Below, in pieces: positions 26,301 through 34,004 of a stretch of DNA of 64,000 nucleotides. The notes beneath the pieces were generated by a model. That model saw only the letters and a list, made by a program, of their open reading frames with translations, made no database searches and was not told where the DNA came from. Positions within the stretch are counted from its first letter, which is position 1; the number at the start of each line of letters is the position of its first letter. The position numbers and the translations under genes are program-made. Origin of the DNA: Puia sp. (GTDB lineage: Bacteria; Bacteroidota; Bacteroidia; Chitinophagales; Chitinophagaceae); NCBI GenBank assembly GCA_031292515.1, contig JARLGZ010000017.1:44108-108107 (forward strand), in the 5' to 3' direction.

Positions 26301-27647
26301 ATGAGAAAATATCTTCCCTGTATCGTATTATATTTTTTGAACAATCAATATGTTAGCGGTCAAACGGCCGACACGGCGAAACAAAGTCCGTGGTCGACCC
26401 ATTTCCAGTTGACCGTTATCAACCAGATCCATTCGGGTTTTAAGGCTGCCTATAGCGGGGCCAACAGTCTGGCGGATACAGTGGAGCCCGGGGCGACCAG
26501 TATCACGACAACTTTATTTTTAGGGAGGAAATTGTGGAAGAATGCCGCCATCTACGCCAATCCCGAAGTATCCGGCGGCCGGGGGCTTAGTTATGCCGTC
26601 GGTGTGGCGGGAGCCCTGAATGGCGAAACCTATCGTATCGGCAACCCGGAACCGCAACTCTCCTTGTCCCGGGCCTATCTTCAACAGAACATACCGCTCG
26701 GCCATACGGGCTATGAAGGGATAGCGGATGGCGCGAACCAGGTTGCCGGGAAGATCCCTTCCAACAGGATCACCCTCACTGCCGGGAAATTTGCGATGTC
26801 CGACTTCTATGATAAAAACAGCTACAGCCATGATCCTCGCGCGCAGTTCTTTAACTGGAGCCTGATGAGCAACGGCGCCTGGGACTACCCTGCCGATACC
26901 AAGGGGTATACTTCGGGGCTTTTGGCAGAATGGTATGAATCCAATTGGGTCGTGCGGCTCTCCAGCGTGGCCGTGCCCGTCGTCGCCAATCATCCGAAAA
27001 TGGAATATGTCTTTGACAAGGCGCATTCGGAGACGGCGGAGTTTGAATGGAAGACGGACATCCACAACAGACCGGGAGCGATCCGGTTATTATACAGCTA
27101 CACGGCTTCCAGGGCTCCCTCCTATAAAGAAGGTCTTGCCGCCTTAAAGACGGGGGACACCCTGCTACTGAATGTGATATCGGGGAATGCCGAAGGAACC
27201 TCTTACGGCGGCTCCAAGACAGGCATCTGCCTGAATATGGAGCAGGAAATAGCAGACGGCATAGGAGTGTACGCAAGGGCCGGCTGGAACGACGGGAAAC
27301 ATGCCACCTGGGCGTTTACCGAAATAGACCAAACCATCCAGGCAGGCTGGTCGGTCCGGGGGATGCGGTGGAAGAGAAAAGACGATGTCTTCGGCATCGC
27401 AGGCGTACTAAATGGGATTTCCGCGGATCATCGTGCTTTTCTGAAGGCGGGCGGCTATGGTTTTATCATCGGCGACGGCAAGCTGAACTATGGGCACGAA
27501 GGAATTATCGAAACCTTCTATAATGCCAGGCTCTTCGATAATGTCTGGGCGACTTTTGACTACCAGTTCGTCCATAACCCCGGGTATAACAAAGACCGTT
27601 CGGGACCCGTTCATGTATTCGGTGTCCGGGGACATATCGAGTTCTAA
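26301..27647 (+). CDS. OprB-type carbohydrate-selective porin
   Basis: 448 aa from the ATG at 26301 (MRKYLPCIVLYFLNNQYVSGQ, short signal peptide); the ATG at 26229 would add 24 polar residues ahead of it. TLTAGKFAMSDFYDKNSYSHDPRAQFFNWSLMSNGAWDYPADTKGYTSG is the OprB core, and the beta strands continue to the C-terminal GVRGHIEF, a proper outer-membrane terminal Phe. It should form a sixteen-stranded outer-membrane pore for sugars. No sugar-catabolic partner is adjacent. Confidence 0.85.
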   Translation: MRKYLPCIVLYFLNNQYVSGQTADTAKQSPWSTHFQLTVINQIHSGFKAAYSGANSLADTVEPGATSITTTLFLGRKLWKNAAIYANPEVSGGRGLSYAVGVAGALNGETYRIGNPEPQLSLSRAYLQQNIPLGHTGYEGIADGANQVAGKIPSNRITLTAGKFAMSDFYDKNSYSHDPRAQFFNWSLMSNGAWDYPADTKGYTSGLLAEWYESNWVVRLSSVAVPVVANHPKMEYVFDKAHSETAEFEWKTDIHNRPGAIRLLYSYTASRAPSYKEGLAALKTGDTLLLNVISGNAEGTSYGGSKTGICLNMEQEIADGIGVYARAGWNDGKHATWAFTEIDQTIQAGWSVRGMRWKRKDDVFGIAGVLNGISADHRAFLKAGGYGFIIGDGKLNYGHEGIIETFYNARLFDNVWATFDYQFVHNPGYNKDRSGPVHVFGVRGHIEF

Positions 27648-27735
27648 GCCAGGGGTGGTTTGCCGGATATGAATCGGTTTTTTTCTGAAAGCGTGTCCCG
27701 ATCGGCTGTTCCGCGGTCGGCAATTTCCTGACCGG

Positions 27736-28869
27736 CTATCCCTCGATCAGGTGAGGAACAAACCTGCTCAAATTATCGGTCACGAGGGTATTCGCTTCGC
27801 GGATGCCCATTCCGGCGGGCTGCTGACCGATCACCCAGCTCCCGATCACCGGGTAGTGTTCTCCGAAGTCCGGCAGCGGGAAGAACTGCTGATACACGAA
27901 TCCTTCTTCGCCGTATTCCCCGCCGGTGCGGGCGACGAGCCCATCGCCGGTATAGATGTCTATATTGGCCCCTTCCCTGGAAAGGATCGGTTTTTTCACG
28001 TAGTCCGTCAAATGCCCGCTTTCAAAGTAAGCCGGGAGCAGGCAGGGATGACCGGGGAACAGTTCCCAGAGCAAAGGCAAAAGCGCCTTGTTCGAGAGGA
28101 TCATCTTCCAGGCGGGTTCTATCAGGAAGGGCCTGTTTGCGGCCGTCAGGATATTCGGTCCGAACTCGTCGGTAGCCAGCCATTCCCATGGGTATAGCTT
28201 GAAGAGATTTTTTACCGGCCACTCTTCCCTGTCGACAAATTGCTTCCGGTCTTTGTCCCAGCCGATATCGTCGATAAACAACAGTTTGGTGGAGATCCCC
28301 GCCTGCATGGCGCAGTCTCGCAGGTATTCGGTATTGGAGAGGTCTTCCAGGGTCTCTTTCAGGCAACTGAAGTGCAGCACGCCGGGGTATAGATAAGCGT
28401 GCAGGAACCGCCAGTGTTCGATGAGCTTCTCATGAATGCTATTGAACTGATCCTTCGATGCGTCAAAGTCCTGGAGCCAGAACCATTGCACGATACCGGC
28501 CTCGTAAAGGCTGGTGGGCGTATCGGCATTGAATTCCAGCAGCTTCACCTGGCCATCCTTATAGCAGAGGTCGAACCGGCCGTAAATGGATGGGTGGTCT
28601 TCGTTCCAGGTTCTTTCCAGGTAAGGAATAAAGGCTTCGGGTATATGGAAGAGAGAGTATAACTTGTTGTCGATCGCATGTTGTACGGCCAGGATACAGA
28701 GTTCCCACAGCTGGGCAGTGGCTTCCTCTATCCGCAGTACTTCGTCCATCGTGAAGGAATAATAGGCGCTCTCGTCCCAGTAGGGGACATTGGTCGTGTG
28801 GAAACCGAAACCCAATTGTTCGACAGCCTGCTGCCAGTTGTTCCGGGGGGGTGTGGTGATTCGTCTCAT
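27736..28869 (-). CDS. Glutathionylspermidine synthase-like ATP-grasp protein
   Basis: 377 aa of the GspS C-terminal/YgiC-YjfC family: ATP-grasp ligase without the amidase domain. ITTPPRNNWQQAVEQLGFGFHTTN opens it; YGRFDLCYKDGQVKLLEFNADTPTSLYEAGIVQW is the signature with the ATP/Mg-binding Glu and Asn, and KKPILSREGANI and AGMGIREANTLVTDNLSRFVPH close it. E. coli ygiC sits beside a small lipoprotein gene, ygiB; here a small lipoprotein gene also lies directly upstream. The ligation substrate in Bacteroidota is unknown. Last gene of the leftward operon starting at 31080. Confidence 0.88.
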   Translation of the reverse strand: MRRITTPPRNNWQQAVEQLGFGFHTTNVPYWDESAYYSFTMDEVLRIEEATAQLWELCILAVQHAIDNKLYSLFHIPEAFIPYLERTWNEDHPSIYGRFDLCYKDGQVKLLEFNADTPTSLYEAGIVQWFWLQDFDASKDQFNSIHEKLIEHWRFLHAYLYPGVLHFSCLKETLEDLSNTEYLRDCAMQAGISTKLLFIDDIGWDKDRKQFVDREEWPVKNLFKLYPWEWLATDEFGPNILTAANRPFLIEPAWKMILSNKALLPLLWELFPGHPCLLPAYFESGHLTDYVKKPILSREGANIDIYTGDGLVARTGGEYGEEGFVYQQFFPLPDFGEHYPVIGSWVIGQQPAGMGIREANTLVTDNLSRFVPHLIEG

Positions 28870-28879
28870 GGTAGATTAT

Positions 28880-28990
28880 TAAGTGTTGCAGGCGATTGAT
28901 CGTTGCAAGGGTTTGAATGTTGCAGCTGTTTGAGAGATGCAGTTGTTTAGGGGTGTAATTGTTTGAGGGTTGCAGGTGACTGATCGTTCT
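28880..28990. repeat. Degenerate repeat upstream of the ATP-grasp gene
   Basis: About seven imperfect 14-16-bp units around GTTGCAGGTGTTTGA fill the gap between the small lipoprotein gene and the ATP-grasp gene. Confidence 0.7.
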
Positions 28991-29001
28991 GCATCCGTGT
29001 A

Positions 29002-29361
29002 TCAGGAACTTGCCGAGCTGCTGCTTTTCCCCCAGCCGCCCCGGACGATAAAATGATTGTTTCGCCAGAAGGCCCCCCGCCTGTAAAACTTCCCCGGATA
29101 GTAATACCCGGGCCCGGGGGGGCCGATATAAACGAGGCCGAAGGGATTGAAAGAATAATTCCACAATTCCCAATAGGCCTCCTGGCAACACAGGTTAAAT
29201 GTATTGGGATAAGGATCCTCCTTGTAAACGGGTCCTGCGGTGAGGGTCGTATCCGCCGGCTCGGGGATGTTCGTGACGGGTATCTGGGGCACGAGCGAAC
29301 GGTTGCAGGACGCCAGGGCCGCGGAGATCAATACCAGTTTTATTTGTTTAGATTTTTTCAT
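29002..29361 (-). CDS. Small Gly/Tyr-rich lipoprotein
   Basis: 119 aa. MKKSKQIKLVLISAALASC is a lipoprotein signal peptide with Cys19 as the lipidated residue. The mature part has a Thr/Pro-rich linker (25-55), then FNLCCQEAYWELWNYSFNPFG and a Gly/Tyr/Pro-rich segment PGPGYYYPGKFYRRGAFWRNN near 85-105, ending in a Ser-rich tail. No enzyme motif. It sits between the 415-aa exported protein and the GspS-like ligase, the place where enterobacteria have YgiB/YjfM lipoproteins, but I see no sequence similarity to those. Confidence 0.7.
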   Translation of the reverse strand: MKKSKQIKLVLISAALASCNRSLVPQIPVTNIPEPADTTLTAGPVYKEDPYPNTFNLCCQEAYWELWNYSFNPFGLVYIGPPGPGYYYPGKFYRRGAFWRNNHFIVRGGWGKSSSSASS

Positions 29362-29418
29362 GGTTATACATTTTTATCTCACGATGTTTTATCCCAGGAT
29401 GTTTTCCCCCGGGGGGGG

Positions 29419-30666
29419 TTAATGAGCGCCATATACCAGGTCTATCGTGAAGGCATGACCGGCCAGATCGGTCCCTCCCGTGTTGCAATAATTGATCAGG
29501 TGATATTTCGCGGCAAGGCCGAAAAAAGACCTCCTGTGGAAGAAATATTTACACCGGATGCCGTTGCTGAAGTCAAAGGATCCCACATTTAACGGGAGCG
29601 GCACCGGGCTGCTATCGCTTCCCCATCCGCTGGCTACGCTGAAATAATCGTACCCGATCGCCGAAATGATACCCCACTCGAAATGGGTTCTGCGAACAAG
29701 ATACCGGGTATAGTCGAAGCCAATATAGCCCCCGTCATAATAGCTGCTGGTATGGAGCGTATCGTTCCTGAGCACCATATAGGGATGCGGCGTCGGGTAG
29801 AGGAACCGGAAAGACCACACCAGGTCGTATTCATTCTTCTTGTTTCGGCCTCCTATCAACAGGCTGAGGGACGGATGTGCCCCGAGGGTCTGTAAATGAC
29901 CGGTAGGCAACCATATTCCAGCCATGATACCCGTTGTAAGCTCTTTATCATGCCGCGGGTGACGGTAGGCAAAGTAGTCATCATCGTAGCGGTCCAGCCT
30001 CCGCCGGAAATCGACAAATCCGGGGTAGCTGTCTTTGTCGTGTCGCAGGGTATGCCGCGGGCGCAGGATATCCCCGGCGAATACATGGCATAAGAAGGTC
30101 TCTTCGGCATCCAGCTGCCGGGAGGCCAACAGGCGAAGTGCCCAGGAACGGATGAAAACAAGCAGCTGACGCGCCTCAGGCGTAGCATCGTAGGAGTAGG
30201 TGGCGGAAACGACGATAGAATAGCGGAACCCGGAGGTCCCGTCTGTCGCTTCTTTTAACTCCCTGGCATAGTCGTCCAGGAAATAGAAGGCGTCACAGGG
30301 CAGGTTGAGCATGGACCAGGTTCCATTCTCCATGTCGAGCAAGGCGCCGATGCTGAAAATCAATTCGTCGCTGGGTGTCTCCGACCTCTTCCAGTTTTCC
30401 AGGAAATTCCGTACCTGGCGCGTCTGACCGTCCTTCAGCAAGCCGGGTAAAATAAAGGCTGCTTTATGGAGATAGCGTATCTGCCGGTAATAGTCGATCC
30501 GGCCGACCGTATCGGGCCTGTTTCGCGGGTTGCGCTGAGCGTTGACCGGGGGGGTGACTTGCGGGGTGTGCGGGGATGGGTTTTGGAAGCTGCTTTGCGC
30601 ATGGGCGAACACGCTGGTCGCCGGCAGTAAATATAAGATCAGGACGGTGTTTATCGATAGACGCAT
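29419..30666 (-). CDS. Exported protein of unknown function, barrel-like C-terminus
   Basis: 415 aa. Signal peptide MRLSINTVLILYLLPATSVFAHAQS, then a Pro/Asn/Arg-rich linker (30-55). Residues about 60-215 are helical with many charged residues (YLHKAAFILPGLLKDGQTRQVRNFLENW). The C-terminal half (about 245-415) has the alternating pattern of short beta strands (TGIMAGIWLPTGHL, SLLIGGRNKKNEYDLVWSFRFLY), suggesting an outer-membrane barrel. Second gene of the operon PEGA lipoprotein - this protein - small lipoprotein - ATP-grasp ligase, with 21 bp to the first gene. No family recognised. Confidence 0.65.
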   Translation of the reverse strand: MRLSINTVLILYLLPATSVFAHAQSSFQNPSPHTPQVTPPVNAQRNPRNRPDTVGRIDYYRQIRYLHKAAFILPGLLKDGQTRQVRNFLENWKRSETPSDELIFSIGALLDMENGTWSMLNLPCDAFYFLDDYARELKEATDGTSGFRYSIVVSATYSYDATPEARQLLVFIRSWALRLLASRQLDAEETFLCHVFAGDILRPRHTLRHDKDSYPGFVDFRRRLDRYDDDYFAYRHPRHDKELTTGIMAGIWLPTGHLQTLGAHPSLSLLIGGRNKKNEYDLVWSFRFLYPTPHPYMVLRNDTLHTSSYYDGGYIGFDYTRYLVRRTHFEWGIISAIGYDYFSVASGWGSDSSPVPLPLNVGSFDFSNGIRCKYFFHRRSFFGLAAKYHLINYCNTGGTDLAGHAFTIDLVYGAH

Positions 30667-30687
30667 GACTTGAGAATTTTTCGTGGT

Positions 30688-31080
30688 TTAAGGATTCGAC
30701 ACCGTCTCTTTTTTAAGCGCTACGTTGAGCTGCCCGGGAGACAGTTTGTACATGGCGCCGCTTTGCCGGTCGGCGAGCAACCCGAGCGGCCCCACTCCCA
30801 ATGCAAAATCGCCGGCTACCAGGCCGCTGACCTTCCTGGAGAAAGACATTTCATAGGGCAGATAGCCCTCCCGGGATAGCCTGATCCGGTACCGCTTTTT
30901 ACGGCTTAACACGACAATCAGCGGAGTAGCCCCGATTGTTTCGCCATCGACGATGATGGCGGCCCCCGAGGGGTTGCTGGAGATGGAAACTTCCTGGCTG
31001 GGGCCGTTCATGACGGAGGCGCAGCCGGAACAAAAGAATAAGCAGACGGGCCATGCCGCAGGGAGTAGATATTTTTTCAT
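30688..31080 (-). CDS. PEGA-domain lipoprotein
   Basis: 130 aa from the ATG at 31080 (MKKYLLPAAWPVCLFFCSGC, lipobox CSGC); an upstream Met is not preceded by a signal sequence. The PEGA domain spans about 28-95: VSISSNPSGAAIIVDGETIGATPLIVVLSRKKRYRIRLSREGYLPYE. A short hydrophobic segment about 88-105 and a polar tail follow. PEGA proteins are surface or periplasmic beta-sandwich proteins, often tied to the cell wall. A -7-like box (AATCTTTG, 31122-31115, minus strand) precedes it. First gene of the four-gene leftward operon. Confidence 0.85.
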   Translation of the reverse strand: MKKYLLPAAWPVCLFFCSGCASVMNGPSQEVSISSNPSGAAIIVDGETIGATPLIVVLSRKKRYRIRLSREGYLPYEMSFSRKVSGLVAGDFALGVGPLGLLADRQSGAMYKLSPGQLNVALKKETVSNP

Positions 31081-31407
31081 GGTTAACGATTTACGGTACA
31101 AGGGTTCCGATATGCAAAGATTGCAAGCGCTCATTAGAGACCGTTTAAGTACACATTAAGGGGAGGTTAGAAAGGGATTAGAATGTCTTAACCCCTGGTG
31201 ACGTCAGATGGCGCCTGGAGGCATTGGGAGGTGCTGGAGGCGCCTGGAGGTATTGGAGGCGTCTCCAGGCACTGGTGAGTTACCCCGGCGCTGCAAGGCT
31301 CAGGCAAATGTGTAGTCAGAACACAAGCTGACGCGAGATGTCCTGAGAATATTTGAGGATGAAAGAGGAGTGAAATAGCTTTGTATTTATTAAATAATGC
31401 AAGAGCT
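31081..31407. other. Divergent gap with G-rich repeat, left edge of the AT-rich islet
   Basis: 327 bp. A G-rich 20-bp repeat, GGCGCCTGGAGGCATTGG-like, occurs at 31210-31229 and 31239-31259, followed by a partial inverted copy (GGCGTCTCCAGGC). Base composition drops sharply to the right of about 31300, marking the edge of the low-GC islet. TAGCTTTG at 31376-31383 is the promoter box of the next gene. Confidence 0.55.
31376..31383 (+). promoter_or_regulatory. -7 promoter element of the coiled-coil gene
   Basis: TAGCTTTG matches TAnnTTTG exactly, 25 bp before the ATG at 31408, and rules out the in-frame TTG at 31381 as start. Confidence 0.5.
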
Positions 31408-31905
31408 ATGGAATACAAGCCAGACGTACAACTCATCTTAAATAGCCTCAATAAAGAGCGGAAGGAATTAAGCGATAAGCTATCGGAAATAGATAAACTG
31501 ATAAAGCGGATCAAATACGGCAATGTCAATCTCGGGTTAACAAAGGGGAATATCCCTGAGAATGATGGTGAGGATAACGACAGCGTATCTGCTTCCAGAG
31601 CTTTCCCACTAAAAGCCGATCTTAAAGTTCAGGTTATCAGGGTAATGGATATTTTAGGAGAAGCAAGCAAACTCAATGCAATTCAGGAGAAATACAAGGA
31701 ATTGACAGGAATAAAGCATAATTTACGCGAGGTTGTACGATCCCTGAACAAACACGACATCCTGAAACTACTCCAACCAAAAGGCATAGAACGTGGTTTA
31801 TATTGGATAAAAGCGGAATGGCTGGAAAATGGTGTCCTGAAGGATAAACACAAGTTTGAAGGATTTGACCTGCTGTTTACTGAGGATAGTATAGAGTTTA
31901 AGTGA
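31408..31905 (+). CDS. Coiled-coil / winged-helix-like protein, unrecognised
   Basis: 165 aa. Residues 8-40 (LILNSLNKERKELSDKLSEIDKLIKRIKYG) form an amphipathic coiled coil. A polar, acidic linker (50-70) follows, then a helical C-terminal part (about 75-150) with LKVQVIRVMDILGEASKLNAIQEKYKELTGIKHNLREVVRSLNKHDILKLL, the pattern of a winged helix found at the C-terminus of several Bacteroidota accessory proteins. No catalytic motif or TM segment. It lies alone at the left end of the AT-rich islet, with its own promoter. It may be a DNA-binding or adaptor protein; function unknown. Confidence 0.65.
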   Translation: MEYKPDVQLILNSLNKERKELSDKLSEIDKLIKRIKYGNVNLGLTKGNIPENDGEDNDSVSASRAFPLKADLKVQVIRVMDILGEASKLNAIQEKYKELTGIKHNLREVVRSLNKHDILKLLQPKGIERGLYWIKAEWLENGVLKDKHKFEGFDLLFTEDSIEFK

Positions 31906-32154
31906 GAGGCAATTTGTTATTACTACGGAAGCAAAGCGCTTATTTATTTACATGATAATCAATTAAATACGGTATTGATAAACTTTTTTTGAAACATAAG
32001 CGTTATACGTAGGTGCGATCTTGGTCTAACTATTGCATTAATGACATAGAATTGTGAATTTTTGTGCGAAAGTGAGAAAGTTTGTGAAATTTGGTGTTAT
32101 TTTATGCGTCGGATCTTTAAACCTTGTCAATTTACTAGTGTAAATCCCTTTGCA

Positions 32155-32472
32155 ATGTCTACCCCTCCATTCGTTATAACACGTAATCATGTTTGCAAAT
32201 ACCATACAGATCGATTGTATCCCCGGTCTTCCTATTTGAGCGGAGCCGCGACTATTTTCAATATTGCTGGCAACTATTGTAAATTTAACTATTCACATTC
32301 ACCAGAAGAAGCTGATTTTAAAGCACTTTTGTCTGATTGGGGAGTTACAGCGGAGGATTTGCAAAGAGCGATAGAGATAATCGGTAAAAAATACGAAATT
32401 AGCGGTTATGTCTCAGCAACCGCCAACTCCACCCCTGCCCCCAGACGAGAACTTTCCTGTTCCGCCAAATAA
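32155..32472 (+). CDS. Unrecognised small protein preceding the DUF2335 gene
   Basis: 105 aa from the ATG at 32155; an upstream GTG/ATG-like extension to 32062 looks unlike protein. The middle (about 32-80) reads SGAATIFNIAGNYCKFNYSHSPEEADFKALLSDWGVTAEDLQRAIEII, with an acidic helix typical of small accessory proteins. The last 20 residues overlap the DUF2335 gene by 65 bp in another frame and look unnatural (Pro/Arg/Ser-rich), so the true C-terminus may be nearer 32410. Possibly the partner of the DUF2335 membrane protein; family uncertain. Confidence 0.5.
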   Translation: MSTPPFVITRNHVCKYHTDRLYPRSSYLSGAATIFNIAGNYCKFNYSHSPEEADFKALLSDWGVTAEDLQRAIEIIGKKYEISGYVSATANSTPAPRRELSCSAK

Positions 32473-32977
32473 CCCTGACAATCAAAACGAAAGTCCGGGA
32501 AGTCGTGTTCCTAAAGATCTGGCCAAACTTCTTGAATCTGTTCCTAAAGAGCAGAGAGCGGAAGTTATTGAGCACCTCCTAGAGCAATTTGAGATAAGCG
32601 GCGAAAAGAGCTTTAGTATGGCAACAATGATGCGTTTTAGCGGCCCAATGCCTCATCCAGATATACTTCGGGGCATGGAAGAAATTGTTCCCGGCTCTGC
32701 TAAGGAGATTATCGGAATGTCTCTTTCTCAAAGCGAGCATAGAAAAAATCTTGAACAAATAGCATTAAAAAGTCAAACTAAACAAAGCTCAACAGGCCAA
32801 TGGTTGGGCTTTGTAATAGCCATTTTCGGATTGGGGGGAGCTTTTGCGTTAGTATACACAGGCCACGATGCTGCCGGTTCTGTCCTTGGCAGTTTCGATC
32901 TTATAGGGTTGGTTTCAGTGTTTGTTTTTGGTCGCCAAGCGCAAAAAAGAGATTTGGACAAAAAGAAGGATGAGTAG
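32408..32977 (+). CDS. DUF2335 membrane protein
   Basis: 189 aa. N-terminal Pro/Asn-rich stretch (1-35), then a helical region (36-120) with FSGPMPHPDILRGMEEIVPGSAKEIIGMSLSQSEHR, the DUF2335 signature (GP-PxP, ExxxPGxAxxI, xxxExxHR). Two TM helices at the C-terminus, about 135-155 (WLGFVIAIFGLGGAFALVY) and 160-178 (AAGSVLGSFDLIGLVSVFVFG), then a Lys-rich tail. The family is small, scattered on mobile elements and prophages, and of unproven function, sometimes called holin-like. Overlaps the gene before it. Confidence 0.8.
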   Translation: MSQQPPTPPLPPDENFPVPPNNPDNQNESPGSRVPKDLAKLLESVPKEQRAEVIEHLLEQFEISGEKSFSMATMMRFSGPMPHPDILRGMEEIVPGSAKEIIGMSLSQSEHRKNLEQIALKSQTKQSSTGQWLGFVIAIFGLGGAFALVYTGHDAAGSVLGSFDLIGLVSVFVFGRQAQKRDLDKKKDE

Positions 32978-33030
32978 AGTTAAAAAATTAAGTGATAGAT
33001 TGATCAACCTACGGGATGGAAATAATAAAA

Positions 33031-33054
33031 GATAGTTTAAAGTATTAAACTATC
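33031..33054. promoter_or_regulatory. Perfect 10-bp palindrome upstream of the excisionase-like gene
   Basis: GATAGTTTAA (33031-33040) and TTAAACTATC (33045-33054) with a 4-nt spacer. AT-rich and without a U tract, so more like an operator than a terminator. It lies 25 bp before the start of the HTH gene and just upstream of a TATCTTTA box (33067-33074), one mismatch from the -7 consensus. Confidence 0.55.
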
Positions 33055-33078
33055 AATTAAATTACTTATCTTTAGAAC

Positions 33079-33258
33079 ATGCAAGGAATAAAGCTATTAA
33101 AAACGGTCAAAAACTTCGCAGTAGGCGAGGGGGTAACACCGTCTTACATCTACAAACTTGTAAAAGAAGGGAAAATGCAATTAGTATTGATTGACGGGGT
33201 GAAATTCGTGGATACCAGCAAATACAATTCAATACCTGTAGTCAATAGAAGGAAGTAA
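33079..33258 (+). CDS. Excisionase-like HTH micro-protein
   Basis: 59 aa: starts MQGIKLLKTVKNFAVGEGV, continues TPSYIYKLVKEGKMQLV and LIDGVKFVDTSKY, ends NRRK. The middle is the MerR/excisionase-type helix-turn-helix (TPSYIYKLVKEG as recognition helix), with a short wing. Such proteins act as DNA-binding excisionases or small regulators of mobile elements. It lies between a perfect palindrome upstream, its likely binding site, and a transposase remnant downstream. The -7-like box ends five bases before the ATG, so the mRNA may be leaderless. Confidence 0.65.
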   Translation: MQGIKLLKTVKNFAVGEGVTPSYIYKLVKEGKMQLVLIDGVKFVDTSKYNSIPVVNRRK

Positions 33259-33310
33259 TATATTTTTTTGTCTAATTAGTTGAAAGTTATAAACAATAAA
33301 CAAATATACC

Positions 33311-33826
33311 ATAAACCAATTCAGGGCCGATTATCCGGATAATGATGCCTGCCTGCATAAACTCTATACTTTGCGGTTTACTGGCTTAATATGCCCTAAA
33401 TGTGATTCTGATAAGCCATTCACAAGAGTTAAGGATAGAAGGTCTTATCAATGCCCTTCCTGTGGTTTCCAGGTATACCCAACAGCCGGAACTGTCTTTG
33501 ACAAGTCTACAACCCCACTCACTCATTGGTTTTATGCAATCTATTTGCAGACCACAACCCGGAACGGTGTAGCGGCAAAGGAATTGGAGCGCCAATTGAA
33601 CGTTTGCTACAAAACAGCCCTGAGAATGGCGCATCAAATAAAACTGCTTATGTCTGACAAGGCTTTCAAATTAACAGGCACGGTACAAATTGATGAGGCA
33701 TATATCGGAATGAACTTAGCCAATAAGCACAGAAAAGTACGGGCTGAAATATACGCCAATGGCGAATCCCGATATGATTATAAAACCGGCGTAATGGGCT
33801 TTATTTCGGACGATTATACTGTATGA
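33311..33826 (+). pseudogene. IS1595-family transposase remnant
   Basis: The N-terminal half of an IS1595-type transposase. Family similarity starts at 33311 (reading INQFRADYPDNDACLHKLYT), but there is no ATG at that end; the first usable start, TTG at 33371, falls after about 20 residues of homology. The zinc ribbon CPKC...CPSCG (Cys8, 11, 28, 31 from the TTG) and VQIDEAYIG with the first catalytic Asp (108) are present. Homology ends at a stop at 33826, about halfway through the family's length, with later catalytic residues missing. Inactive; no inverted repeats were found. Confidence 0.8.
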
Positions 33827-34004
33827 CGGTAAATTTCTTGTAATAGTAAACGAACAAGTTGTAGGCGCTTACGATACAAATATTCAAGCTTATACGGAAG
33901 CCTCAAAAAAATACGAGGCTGGCTTATTCCTTATACAACGATGTTCTGCTGGTAATCAGGATTATACTCAAACATTTCATTCACGAGTTTCATTTAGTAA
34001 ATGA
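33795..34004 (+). pseudogene. 5'-truncated small gene (DUF5678-like) upstream of the retropepsin gene
   Basis: An open frame without a start codon: from 33822 it reads YDGKFLVIVNEQVVGAYDTN and ends QDYTQTFHSRVSFSK, stopping at 34004 with a 4-bp ATGA overlap to the next gene. The pattern KFLVI...VVGAYDT...A..Y....FLIQ matches small DUF5678-like proteins that commonly precede retropepsin-like genes. About 20 N-terminal residues are lost where the transposase remnant abuts, so the IS event probably cut the gene. No ATG, GTG or TTG in frame gives a sensible product. Confidence 0.65.

Noticed and set aside
31143..31160. TTTAAGTACACATTAAG, partly like the core of the 38-bp element
   Set aside because: Similarity needs gaps, covers under half of the element, and no -7 box follows at the 25-nt spacing.
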